A stretch of DNA of 64,000 nucleotides from Lithodes maja (GCA_037953745.1 JBAKBP010003194.1:94606-158605); one strand, 5' to 3'; positions 32,093 to 40,785 are shown, numbered from the stretch's first letter. Numbers and translations: made by a program. The notes: generated by a model from the letters alone, not told the origin.

Positions 32093-33319
32093 CCTGGGAA
32101 CTGCGGGGAGACTCTTAAGAGTTCCCCCGGCGGACTGCGGGGAGACTCTTAACCTAACAAGTGCGCATGGGGGTAATTGAAAACGTCCCCCTGTGCTGAC
32201 GTATTTGAGGTGTTTCCGTCACTAAAATATTCATTGTACCATTAATAGCATTAATAATTATCCATATGCACCTATTATGGGTTGATTATAAAGGTATTAA
32301 CCTGAAACAACAATAAAACGAGTGAAAACAGCGTTTGGATGGTCAAAATCGGAGATATAGCCCGCGAGTTGTATAATGTATGGGTGAGGCAAGCTACTTT
32401 CCCGCCAATTTCCCCCAAGGCCACTGAGACACAGTCGATCGATACTCTCTCTCTCTCTCTTGCACTCGCTTGCCATCAGTGATGACAACACCCTGCTTGC
32501 AACTCGCTAATGTTAGCACGAAAATATACCTCAGAATAAGGGAATAATAGGGAAAATAGGTGATAACTGAAGGATAGGAGGAAAGTGGGGAAGGAGTGGA
32601 GGTAGAGGACTGAGATTTTGCATGGCCCAGGGGCCAAAAAAAAAAAAAAAAACAAAAAAAAAAAAAAAAAAAAATTTCGATGTCAAAAGTTGATTTTTTA
32701 TTTTACTTACTCACAAGAGTCTTCCCGCAGTCCGCCGGGGGAACTCCTTAAGAGTCTCCCCGTAGCTCCCGGGTTAAGAGTGAGTGAAAAAGAAAATCAA
32801 CTTTTGACATAAATTTTTTTTTTTTTTTTTTTTTTTTGCCCCTGGGCCATGCAAAATCTCAGTCCTCTACCTCCCCTTCTTCCCCACTCTCCTCCTCTCC
32901 TTCAGTTATCACCTATTTTCCCTGTTATTCCCTTATTCTGAGGTATATTTTCGTGCTAACATTAGAAATCCGGTTGGAGGGTGTGGTCATCACTGATAGC
33001 AAGCGAATGCAAGAGAGAGAGAGAGAGTATCGATCGACTGTGTCTCAGTGGCCTTGGGGGAAATTGGCGGGAAAGCAGCTTGCCTCACCCATACATTATA
33101 CAACTCGCGGGCTATATCTCCGATTTTGACCATCCAAACGCTGTTTTCACTCGTTTTATTGTTGTTTCAGGTTAATACCTTTATAATCAACCCATAATAG
33201 GCGCATATGGATAAGTATTAATGCTATTAATGGCACAATGAATATTTTAGTGACGGAAACACCTCAAATACGTCAGCACAGGGGGACGTTTCCAATTACC
33301 CCCATGCGCACTTGTTAGG
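32093..33319 (-). mobile_element. Element family Y, copy Y3, inverted, interrupted by Y2
   Basis: Flanked by TTAA at 32089-32092 and 33320-33323. It begins CCTGGGAACTGCGGGGAGAC (the Y right end, complemented) and ends ATGCGCACTTGTTAGG. Bases 32153-32773 are a second Y element inserted at an internal TTAA of the CTCTTAAGAG palindrome. Confidence 0.85.
32153..32773 (+). mobile_element. Element family Y, copy Y2, nested in Y3
   Basis: 621 bp from CCTAACAAGTGCGCATGGGG to CGTAGCTCCCGGG, flanked by TTAA at 32149-32152 and 32774-32777. In direct orientation to Y1 and inverted relative to its host copy Y3. Confidence 0.87.
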
Positions 33320-33769
33320 TTAAGAGCACTGAATCTGTACTCACTGGAACGTAGAAGAGAACGTTACCTAATAATATACACGTGGAAAATCGCAGAGGGT
33401 TTAGTACCAAACCTACATACTCCGATAGTCATGAAATTCAGTGATAGGAGAGGCTGGGAATGCGAAATCCCCCGGATGAATAACAGGGGTGCTATGGGCT
33501 CTCTGCGAGAGGTCTGGTTATCACACAGAGGCCCACGTCTCTTCAACAAACTCCCACGCCGAGTAAGAGACATGAGGGACATCTCGTTAGACAACTTCAA
33601 GAGAGGCCTAGATGTCGAACTGCAAAAAGTGCCAGACGAGCCCATCCTCGCAAGGGAGCGAGCTGTCGCTTCAAACAGTCTACTGCACCAAATCACCACC
33701 CATAACGAGGGGCGTCACGCTCCTTGGTGCCGCTAGAAGAGCGGCGAACACATCTAAAGGTATCTAAAG

Positions 33770-34190
33770 GTAAGGTATGTGTACGTGGGTCCTGGGTTGC
33801 TCTCAATGTCTCCGGCTAGAAGAAGTCTTCGAGAAATGACAGCCGGAGAGTCATTTCTCGGTGAAGGAAAAACTGTGTCATGTGTGTGTGTGGTGTGAGA
33901 GGTGTGGAAATTCCCGGCGCAACCGAAGCCGCTCCAAGGACCCGTGCCCCCAGGGAGGGGGCAGGGGATGGTTGTGACGGTTTGGCTCCCGAAACTGCTC
34001 CCCACGGCCGGCATCCGGTTGTCCTCCACTGTTCGTTGATCTTGTCTCCGGCCGTGGAGGGTCGGCAGCCATCCGCGGTTGGCAGCTCCGGGAGGTGGTC
34101 CCACGGCGTAGACGCCGCCACATCAGGACCTCTATACAGTAGCTTATAATTGTAACTAAAAGCCCTCTCTACTGGTACCAAAATTCCCCC
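33770..34190 (-). pseudogene. 5' fragment of a LINE-like ORF with a 2A-like peptide
   Basis: The minus-strand frame 34104-33754 contains RRLLLAGDIESNPGPTYTYL. GDIESNPGP (33787-33813) fits the 2A consensus D-x-E-x-N-P-G-P with a hydrophobic run before it. 2A-like sequences are known near the N-terminus of some APE-type LINE ORFs. The upstream region is Pro/Gly-rich with two overlapping frames (34181-33816 and 34104-33754), suggesting a frameshift. No endonuclease or RT follows: the fragment stops at the CR1 piece ending at 33745. Confidence 0.65.
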
Positions 34191-34194
34191 TGGT

Positions 34195-34612
34195 TGTTGT
34201 TATTGCTGTTCCCCAGGCTGTCTGACCAAACAGCCTCAAGGTCCCGAGCAAGGCCATAACCGAGCGCTCCCCACAAAACCCTCCCTGCTTACCACTAATA
34301 AAGCCCAAGTGACCAAAGCCCCTCCAAGGCGGGGAGCTGAGGAGGGTGCGGAAACGCCCGGGAAACCAAAGCCCCACCCAAGGCCCTATGCCCCTCGGCA
34401 ATTATGAAGGGAAAGTTAAGGGGCAAAGGAAAAATGTGACAATTTGGCTCCCAGTCTGCCAACCTCTAGGTTGGCAGTAGGGAGGTCAATCCACGGAAGA
34501 GACGCCGTCACTTGAGATCTAGAAAATATATAAGTAAAAGGAACAGTCAGAGTAAGCTATGAGTATGGCAGAGAACGCTCAGCTCTCACTCTGATAGACC
34601 AGCCCATCACCA
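34195..34612 (-). mobile_element. SINE-like repeat Z, copy Z2
   Basis: Complement of the Z consensus, with CTGTTTGGTCAGACAGCCTG then GGGAACAGCAATAACAACAA at the tail side (34195-34215). Lacks the first 80-100 bp seen in Z1 and Z3. It ends about 10 bp from the start of intron 4 of the NPAT-like gene. Confidence 0.75.
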
Positions 34613-34649
34613 CCCCCCTGGTTGAGTTGTCCAGCCAATGACTATTTAC

Positions 34650-35361
34650 CTTGAGATCTCCTCCCGGGAAGTCTGAAGTCTGGCATCATGTGGAGGAACA
34701 CGAAGATCATCCTTGGTTACCATTCCCTGGGTTTTCCTTCTCATTTCTGTGGTTTCTATGGCAACTACCGGGTCACTGAGTCTTCTCTTTCTCCGCTTCT
34801 TCTCGCTCACTGGAATATCCTTGGAGTCAGTGAGGGGCCGATGTGGAGTAACTGGGAGAGGACTAAGGACTGATGATGGGAAGGATAGAGATAAGTGACG
34901 AGGGTGAGGAGGAGGCTGGGAGGAGGAGCAGCCAGGGAGGGAGGAGGAGCCAGGGAGGGAGGAGGAGACAGGGAGGGAGGACGAAACAGGGAGTGAGGAG
35001 GAGCCAGGGAGTGAGGAGGAGCCAGGGAGTGAGGAGGAGCCAGGGAGTGAGGAGGAGCCAGGGAGTGAGGAGGAGCCAGGGAGGGAGGAGGAGCCAGGGA
35101 GGGAGGAGGGGCCAGGGAGAGAGGAGGGGCCAGGGAGAGAGGAGGAGCCAGGGAGGGAGGAGTGTAAGTAAGGCTGGGAGGCGGAGGAGGGAGATGTAGG
35201 AGGTAATAGTGTATGGTGGAGTGGAGAGGAGGGTAGGGAGGTGGGTGTGTGGCCGCTAGAGGGTGGTGGAGGTGGAGGGACGGGGGTGGACAGGGGACGT
35301 GTATGTGCTAAGGTATCCTGGCTTGATCCATCAGATCTTGATGGTGGTGATGGAGGTGTAC
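34650..35361 (-). CDS. NPAT: NPAT-like exon 4 with a Ser/Pro hexapeptide minisatellite
   Basis: Acceptor TTTTTTAAG|GTACAC and donor ATCTCAAG|GTAAAT; 712 bp. It opens with Pro/Ser-rich sequence (PPSPPSRSDGSSQDT), then about a dozen units of the hexapeptide SSSLPG from an 18-bp tandem repeat (about 34910-35170). It ends in non-repetitive sequence with a basic cluster (SEKKRRKRRLSDP, a plausible nuclear localisation signal and CDK/PKA site) and KDDLRVPPHDARLQ. The frame stays open through the repeat because the unit is a multiple of three. The plus-strand reading of the repeat is a shadow. Phases agree with both neighbours. Confidence 0.72.
34910..35170. repeat. 18-bp coding minisatellite in NPAT-like exon 4
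   Basis: Tandem 18-bp units, plus-strand consensus GCCAGGGAGTGAGGAGGA with A/G variants, about 13 copies. On the minus strand each unit reads SSSLPG. Copy-number change would add or remove six residues without a frameshift. Confidence 0.85.
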
Positions 35362-35444
35362 CTTAAAAAACAAAATGGAAAAGGAAATTATTAGTATAGT
35401 TAGCCTATAATTATGTTTTTTCCACCAACCAACTTCACCTCTAA

Positions 35445-35552
35445 ACTCAATTAATGAAATCAACAAATACATGTGGCACTCCAAGGACTCGAACCTAGGA
35501 TACTCACATCGAAATTCCGCGCACTTATGCATTACGCTATCAAGACAGTTTT
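35445..35552 (-). mobile_element. tRNA-derived SINE
   Basis: Minus-strand head TCTTGATAGCGTAATGCATA, B box AGGTTCGAGTCC, tail GCCACATGTATTTGTTGATT and TCATTAATTGAG. Lies about 85 bp upstream of the exon 4 acceptor. Confidence 0.7.
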
Positions 35553-35680
35553 TTGTTTTTATACCATATATAATTTGTCCAAATGATTAGAATACATAGC
35601 AATAACAGATTAAAGAATATTCTCATATTTATTCACCATCTGAAACTATTCTAGAATGACTGGAAATCTATATAAATTAC

Positions 35681-36092
35681 CAAAGACTTCATCCAGTAAA
35701 GTTTCAAAGGCTGGGTCGGCAGTGGTCTCGGAGATAATGTTGGTGACGATGTTGTCCAGCTCGTGTAGCAATACTGCCGAGTCACCATCACTGTTGTTGT
35801 TGTTGTTTATCTTGTTAACACCAGCAGTGACACCATCAATACCAGTAGCAGTAGTAGGGCCAATATCACCACTACCACTACCATTACCACCACCTCCGAT
35901 AGTATCACCATTACCATCACTATAACAAGACTGTCCACTTGCTTGATGTATTGGTATAGTGTGTAATATGTCATGGTTCAGCTCACTATCACAAGGGGCG
36001 TCAATCTTACTCTGGCTCCCGAGGCCGCGGTTAATATTGGCTGCGATCTTTTCATGGAGAGCCGTGTTTTCATACAGGTTGTTCAAGATTTT
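35681..36092 (-). CDS. NPAT: NPAT-like exon 3, conserved EKI-helix and DPAF motif
   Basis: The acceptor is AAATTTTCAG|AAAATC and the donor CTTTG|GTAATT; 412 bp, entering in phase 0 and ending with one spare G. It starts KILNNLYENTALHEKIAANI and ends with TTADPAFETLLDEVFG. Both segments and their order match what I recall of vertebrate NPAT, making this the most diagnostic exon. Between them lies a Gly/Asn/Asp spacer with a run of about five asparagines (NKINNNNN), part of which is microsatellite-like at DNA level (near 35795 and 35865-35920). The spacer is longer than in human, consistent with the overall expansion of the protein. Confidence 0.8.
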
Positions 36093-36099
36093 CTGAAAA

Positions 36100-36500
36100 T
36101 TTCAAGAACGGTATAAATGTTCAATTTGCTTGAATTTTGTCTTCAATATTAATCTTTTACTATGTTATTTTTGTTTAAGCTATCTAGAGTAGATAGGAAA
36201 ATAATACTTAACCCATCCAGTTCCGTAGGATGCAGTAATAAAAGTCCCCCCCAGTCCCAAGCAATGTGGCCAAAATGGCAGGAGAGACCACCTTTCCACC
36301 TCAAGATATGAGGCAACACTGGCTCTCCCACCCTTCAGTGGGTCTTATATAAGCTGAGAAGTGTTGCCATATCGGGCCAGCAGTGCTCAAACAATCGTGG
36401 TACCAAGTACAGGGTTGTACAGGCAGTTACAAGGAAAGTGCATTACTGACGGCTATATCCATCGCTGGTACTGTAAGGGTTAAAGAATTAAATATTAATC
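36100..36500. other. Intronic stretch without recognised features
   Basis: No element ends or supported ORFs. Intron 2 of the visible gene. Confidence 0.4.
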
Positions 36501-36501
36501 C

Positions 36502-36575
36502 CACACAACCCACCTGGGATTGAACCCTGGAACATGTGAACTTGTTCCAGCATTCAATCTCTGGTGGGTTGTGTG
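36502..36575. repeat. Imperfect inverted repeat, about 34-bp arms
   Basis: CACACAACCCACC-TGGGATTGAA-CCTGGAACA and the complement of TTGTTCCAGCATTCAATCTC TGGTGGGTTGTGTG pair with about six mismatches around a short loop. The left arm contains a degenerate tRNA-like B box, so it may be two SINE heads in inverted orientation. Confidence 0.75.
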
Positions 36576-36644
36576 AGATTATTCTTGAGCTGCATTGATA
36601 GATTTAAAGAATACTGTAATAAACATTAAGTACTATTTATTTAC

Positions 36645-37146
36645 CCCGAAAGGGGTTGAAATAGGGGAGCTATCCCCCCGCCAAAGGCGGCTTTCTAGGG
36701 CTTTTCCTAGCTGATGCTGAGAGGATTGGGTTCTAGTCATGTGGTGATGGGCTGGTCTACCAGAGTGAGAACTGAGTAATCTCTGCCATACCCATAGCTT
36801 ACTCAGACTGTTCCTTTTACTTATATATTTTCTGGATCTCAAGTGACGGCGTCTCTTCCGTGGATTGACCTCCCAATCTACCAAGATTGGAAGCCAAAGT
36901 GTCACATTTTTCCTTTGCCCCTCAACTTTCTCTTCATAATTGCTGAGGGCCACAGGCCCCTGGGTGGGGCTTTGGTTTCCCGGACGTTTCCGCACCCTCC
37001 TCAGCTCCCCGCCATGGAGTGGCTTCGGTCACCCAGGCTTTATTGTGGTCGGCAGGGAGGGTTCTTTGGGGGCGCTCGATTATGGCCTTGGCCTTGCTCG
37101 GGGCCTTGGGGCTGCTCGGCCAGGCAGCTTGGGGAACAACAACAAC
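36645..37146 (+). mobile_element. SINE-like repeat Z, copy Z3
   Basis: Starts CCCCGAAAGGGGTTGAAATA, then GGGGAGCTATCCCCCCGCC, and ends GGGCTGCTCGGCCAGGCAGC TTGGGGAACAACAACAAC. Full-length, opposite orientation to the NPAT-like gene. Confidence 0.78.
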
Positions 37147-37221
37147 TATTTATTTAAAAGTTACTATTTCCATTTGCATCCATAGTTCAACAAAACTCAG
37201 AAGACTAAATTTATTGTAAAT

Positions 37222-37352
37222 TACGTCTTGGTGGTGTAATGGCTAAGGTGTCTAAAAATCTGTGTGTAATAACCCGGGTTCGAATCCTGGTGGATCACAT
37301 ATATGCTTTCATTAATTTCATTGGAGGTGTTTGGTGTTGTGGTGAAATTAAT
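37222..37352 (+). mobile_element. tRNA-derived SINE, best-preserved head
   Basis: Head GTCTTGGTGGTGTAATGGCT (A-box-like TGGTGTAATGGCTAAGG) and B box GGTTCGAATCC at 37278-37288, then CACATATATGCTTTCATTAA and GGTGTTTGGTGTTGTGG. It is not a tRNA gene: the 3' part diverges and no CCA-side stem closes. Confidence 0.78.
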
Positions 37353-37426
37353 ACAAAATAGATTAAATAATATAGTAAGACTATATTTCCTAGGTGTAGA
37401 GCATACTGTTTATATACTATGGTTTA

Positions 37427-37620
37427 TTCGCTGTAAGTAGGCGAGAAAATTATTACCTCTATCCTCTGTAACTCAAAAAGAGCTAGAGCAAATTCTGTAA
37501 ATTTCCACATCTATTCCTTGACTAACTCTTCCCAAATGCTAGAAATATTAGCTCGATTACTCTAGTCGTTGTTTAGTTACAGAGGTTAGAGGGCACGATT
37601 TTTCGCCTACTTACAGCGAA
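37427..37620. mobile_element. TA-flanked MITE, family N
   Basis: 194 bp with perfect ends TTCGCTGTAAGTAGGCGA and complement, flanked by TA (37425-37426 and 37621-37622). An inner inverted pair (CCTCTATCCTCTGTAAC / GTTACAGAGGTTAGAGG) allows a long hairpin. It ends 23 bp from the donor of exon 2. Confidence 0.85.
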
Positions 37621-37645
37621 TAGACTATACTACTACTGGTCTCAC

Positions 37646-37727
37646 CATAAAACTGGCTTCAGCTTCCACCGCAGGACTGACGTTTACGGCCGCAGGATCT
37701 GGCTCACAACTTCTCCTTTTAGCACGT
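37646..37727 (-). CDS. NPAT: NPAT-like exon 2
   Basis: An 82-bp exon between TTTTGTCAG|A and TTTTATG|GTGAGACC. The first base completes the glycine codon opened in the previous exon, and the exon closes on a whole ATG codon. It encodes RAKRRSCEPDPAAV followed by an acidic/alanine stretch (VEAEASFM). The RAKRR cluster could be part of a nuclear localisation signal. By position it matches the linker before the EKIL helix of NPAT. A 194-bp MITE ends 23 bp after the donor. Confidence 0.7.
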
Positions 37728-37775
37728 CTGACAAAATTATCAATATTCATTATACAAACTAGGCACATGTATGAT

Positions 37776-37876
37776 ATTATAATGTAAAACTTGCAAAATA
37801 AACAAACCAAAACTTGGACGAACACAGTAAAAAGACAAAACAACTTCTCAAAATCGCTATGTGGAAACATCGCTTA
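37776..37876 (+). repeat. Interspersed repeat V, copy 7
   Basis: TTATAATGTAAAACTTGCAA to TCGCTATGTGGAAACATCGC; followed directly by T copy 3. Confidence 0.8.
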
Positions 37877-37902
37877 AGCAAAATAACAATTTATAAATAA
37901 AA

Positions 37903-38005
37903 GAACACAATCCACCACATAGGGTGTACATTACTACATGAGCAAGTTAATCTGTTTCCCAAGCAAACTAATCACACATATAACAATGCACTATCTTCAT
38001 ACTGA
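37903..38005 (+). repeat. Interspersed repeat T, copy 3
   Basis: ACACAATCCACCACATAGGG through CAAGCAAACTAATCACACAT. Confidence 0.75.
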
Positions 38006-38335
38006 TTTTAAGGAAATGGGCATTTTCTAGGATAAAAAAACATTTTACAAATCAGGATATATTTGAACTTGGATAACAATTCTCAGAATTGAGGAATTGG
38101 ATTTTGATAATGTCATCCGTCTCAGACAAAACATAATTTGGATAGGATATGACCAGCTCACTGGACAATTATAAAATCCACTGTAGATTAACCAACTAGA
38201 CACCAGGACACATCATAGGACATGCACTCTTTGTACTGTGTTTGGTTTGTTCACAGTCGAGGGAGGTATTCCCTGACACAATCTCCTGACTTCCACCCTA
38301 CATACGGGTTTAACATACATACTGTACATACAGGT
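38006..38335. other. Intronic stretch without recognised features
   Basis: No supported ORF or element end. Confidence 0.4.
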
Positions 38336-38339
38336 TTAA

Positions 38340-38488
38340 AGATCGCGACCGTCGACAGTGAATGTGGCTTCCATGGTACAATCACAGTACTGCACACAGT
38401 GTACAGATATCATAACACAGTGGCTACAGTCTTTACTGCAGCACAATACAACAAAGTATTGCCACAACAACGCCCCATCATGTTATTA
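38340..38488 (+). repeat. Interspersed repeat U, copy 2
   Basis: GATCGCGACCGTCGACAGTG to CAACAACGCCCCATCATG, about 90 percent like 20143-20290 by eye. Confidence 0.8.
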
Positions 38489-38489
38489 C

Positions 38490-39000
38490 TGTGGCTGATG
38501 TTGGTATAGCGCTAACAGTATCTCAGCAAAACTCAATAAAGTCCCCCTGAAGCACTTGCACCTGGCGAAATCGCACCACACCAGCCTTAACCGTGCTATA
38601 ATAAGGCAGTAACAAGAAATCACTGCAACTGCTAAAGAGGCTGACTGCACCACCAAAGTGGCGGGCGGTGGGATCGCTGTATCCCTACGCCCTGGTACTT
38701 TGATAATTTTCAAACCCACAAAATAACCCCACAATTTTTATATAGTACAGGTATGGTATATATACTTAATCGCTACAGAAAGATGAAGAAAGGTGCGGAG
38801 TAGCTTTCGGTGTCTTTTTTACGTATGGAATATGGATATGATGATGACGTATATCTATACTAGCCAATGGAGCCTGGGCCCTTATCAGGCTAGAAAAGAG
38901 AATCATACAAAAAGGATTAGATATTTATATTGAATTGAGAAAGAACGGGCTAAAAGTGACGAGAACATAAAAATTAGCCAGCATTTATGGTTTAGTGTTT
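38490..39000. other. Intronic stretch without recognised features
   Basis: No element ends or supported ORFs in intron 1 of the visible gene. Confidence 0.4.
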
Positions 39001-39009
39001 GTCTTCAAC

Positions 39010-39140
39010 TTTTATTTTCTGTATTTTTTATTGTCCCTGTTCGGGCTGTCTCGAGTCGGCCACCCTCAAAAAAGAAAAAAAAAAAAAAACAGAAAAAAGG
39101 GGTACTGTATAAGCAAAAGTATATAGATAGATAGATAGGG
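39010..39140 (+). repeat. Interspersed repeat W fragment
   Basis: TTATTGTCCCTGTTCGGGCT, GTCTCGAGTCGGCCACCCTC, an A-rich run and an AGATAGATAGATAGG tail. Confidence 0.7.
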
Positions 39141-39144
39141 AGAG

Positions 39145-39432
39145 GGGATCAGGCGCCAGATGGACTACATAATAGTCTGTCAGACGCCTGGCCCGTGAGC
39201 CGGTCTATGTTGTGAAGGGTCAAGCCTGGAAGTAAGGTGGACGGCTTCGCTGTGTGTCTGCCTGCTGAGAAAGGAACCTCTTTGTGAGGTTTGGGACTTG
39301 GGTGTCTTAGCTGGGGACCCCCAAAATGGACCTACTGTAGGTGTGACGTACCGGTAGATATGTGAATTTTTTATTTTATTTTTTATGTTGTGTTGTGTTG
39401 TGTTATCCCTATTCGGGCTCTGTCTCGAGTCG
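39145..39432 (+). repeat. Interspersed repeat W, long copy with inverted 5' end
   Basis: Starts with an imperfect palindrome (ATCAGGCGCCAGATGGACTA / TAGTCTGTCAGACGCCTG) like that at 6621-6711, then TATGTTGTGAAGGGTCAAGC, GTGTCTGCCTGCTGAGAAAG and GGGCTCTGTCTCGAGTCG. Confidence 0.75.
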
Positions 39433-39439
39433 CAAAAAC

Positions 39440-39528
39440 AAACTAAAACTTGCAAAACAAACTAAACAGGAACCACATAATAAAAAGACAAACGAACTGA
39501 TCAAAATTACTGTGGAAATAACGCATTG
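39440..39528 (+). repeat. Interspersed repeat V, copy 8
   Basis: Diverged: ACTAAAACTTGCAAAACAAA to AATTACTGTGGAAATAACGC. Lies about 60 bp from the donor of exon 1. Confidence 0.65.
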
Positions 39529-39586
39529 AAGATTTAGCAAAACAATAATATGAAACACAAAAAACACAAAAAATTTCCCAACTCAC

Positions 39587-39821
39587 CCTTTTCGCCGCTG
39601 AGGTGTCGCACAAAAATCTTGGCTGTTGAAAGATGCGTTGCTGGACTCATGGGGGAGTGTGGCGGAGGGAAGGAGGGGGCTGGGAGGTGTGACGAGACTG
39701 GTGGTGGTGGTACTCGGTGATAAACAAACAGAGTAGTCCATAACATCCACACACAGAGAGCCATTATGTTGTTGGGATGACCCCGGTAGACTCTCAGCCG
39801 CTGTTGTGTTCACCTCAAACA
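39587..39821 (-). CDS. NPAT: NPAT-like exon 1 of those visible
   Basis: The acceptor follows a T-rich tract (GTGTGTAG|TGTTTGAG) and the donor is AAAGG|GTGAGT. The 235 bp begin with the last two bases of a codon and end with two bases of the next. It encodes a Ser/Thr/Pro-rich stretch (SPSTTTTSLVTPPSPLLPS) ending in FCATPQRRKG. TPQRRKG resembles the SPGRRK segment that precedes the EKIL helix in vertebrate NPAT. The upstream exon, which must end with one spare base, was not found in the remaining 24 kb, which is almost all transposon sequence. The large LINE 3' end lies about 85 bp upstream of the acceptor. Confidence 0.7.
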
Positions 39822-39904
39822 CTACACACACAAAAAGTTATAATAATAGTACGCATATTATCACTGATACTCTTGATACCTAACCTTCTCCTTAGCTCTA
39901 CACT

Positions 39905-39932
39905 TATAATAATAATAATAATAATATTTATT
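39905..39932. repeat. TAA/ATT microsatellite tail of the LINE
   Basis: Seven TAA units on the plus strand, the 3' terminal repeat of the minus-strand LINE. Confidence 0.8.
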
Positions 39933-40222
39933 CAGTTAGCAATTTACAGAGTTGGTACCACATAGTTTGTTACAAATATGACATGTACCAGCCTTGCATA
40001 ATTCCAACTAAGGATAGCCCAATAAGGCCGTTAGGCGTATTTCCATTGGGGTCCTTGTGGGATTAGGTTAGCTGGGGAAAAATGGGGAGGATAAAGAAAT
40101 GGATACTTTAGAAAAAGTATTTCTAGGTGGTTATTTTAAGATACCTTACATCCTATAGTAAATATCAGTAATCCGTAATCAGTAATCATTTCAGTTTGGT
40201 TTGTCTATCTCTTATGTCGCAT

Positions 40223-40562
40223 TTAGTAGTAGACATAAGCTTGGTGCTCCCTTCTCGCAGCTGTCCGGTTCAGGTGTTCCTTCAGGCTGCGTCTGAAGGA
40301 ATACAGTGTTCTCTTTTCACGGACTGACTGGGGTAGGTCGTTCCAGTCTTTGATGGCGGTGAAGAAGAATGTTTGCTTACCCTGTCCTTGGATTCTCGGG
40401 ACCTTAAAATTAAACATCCTGTTTCTTGTATTATGTCCACTCCTCTCATTTGCTTTAACAAAATCATTCTTTAGGTACTCTGGAGCTCTGTCATAGAAAA
40501 TTTTGAAGGCATTAGTGAGCCTGATTTGTTTGGCCCTGTCAGCGACATTGAGCATACCTAGT
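40223..40562 (-). pseudogene. LINE ORF, C-terminal part beyond the gypsy insertion
   Basis: Reads LNVADRAKQIRLTNAFKIFY, GHNTRNRMFNFKVPR and AIKDWNDLPQSVREKRTLYS, ending HQAYVYY at 40223. It follows in frame from the segment ending at 46170 if the gypsy element and one CTAGT are removed. This is the usual C-terminal domain (RNR...LPxxVR) of CR1-group proteins. Confidence 0.85.
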
Positions 40563-40785
40563 TATAATAAAGATGAATGAAGATATAACACCAGTACTCT
40601 TCAATCCTTTATTGGCTAGGGTTGAGTACAGGAGCGCCGAGACGCTGGTTGGTTATGTAAGAGTCTGGTGTGAACTGAAGGACTTGCTGCCTCCACAGGC
40701 CTGGGTGCCAGAGGCGCCCGCAAGTCTAAAGTGTCTGTGGTGCCATATGGTGTTGGACAATAGTGGTGTATACATTATTATTATA
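40563..40785 (-). repeat. 3' LTR of the gypsy element
   Basis: Same 223 bp as the 5' LTR, no difference seen by eye. The Gag-Pol stop codon lies inside it. Confidence 0.92.

Larger units (their letters stand above)
30952..33745 (+). pseudogene. Old CR1-group LINE fragment split by Y elements
   Basis: Three pieces: 30952-31096 (SSFADDTKLSKIVNTQEDTG, FQWTRENNMQFNE), 31718-32088 (GVKEITNYLTESNHIIERKD, VKDLGVLMSENMGFKVHNQV, LVLPRLEYCSVLTSPYK) and 33324-33745 (ALNLYSLERRRERYLIIYTW, GPRLFNKLPRRVRDMRD, ending HAPWCR). The second and third pieces meet in frame across the Y3 insertion. Between the first and second, an indel and a stop lie just before the Y1 site. The copy ends in a degenerate ATCTAAAGGT repeat. 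Confidence 0.8.
2563..39821 (-). other. NPAT: Gene model: NPAT/Mxc-like histone locus body protein, eleven internal exons
   Basis: Eleven minus-strand exons totalling 12,074 bp join in one frame of about 4,020 residues. All ten introns are GT-AG and every phase matches its neighbour. The best family evidence is in exons 1-3: a TPQRRKG stretch, then KILNNLYENTALHEKIAANI, then DPAFETLLDEVFG. From memory, human NPAT has the same order (SPGRRK, EKILSNKSLQEKLAENIN, DPAFQALF). NPAT is a nuclear coactivator of replication-dependent histone genes and a cyclin E/CDK2 substrate; many SP/TP sites and basic clusters here suit that role. The N-terminal LisH exons should lie beyond 39821, and no candidate for them was found up to 64000. 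The terminal exon probably lies left of the window. Human NPAT is about 1,430 residues, so this protein is unusually large. Identification by motif memory only; exon structure is firmer than the name. Confidence 0.75.

Noticed and set aside
34873..35199. Plus-strand Gly/Arg/Gln-rich ORF over the 18-bp repeat
   Set aside because: It is the antisense of the SSSLPG repeat in exon 4, and the minus-strand reading has splice sites and correct phase on both sides.
37222..37300. Functional tRNA genes at the B-box motifs (3949, 24530, 35490, 37278)
   Set aside because: A and B boxes are recognisable, but stems do not close and all share a non-tRNA tail, which marks them as SINEs.
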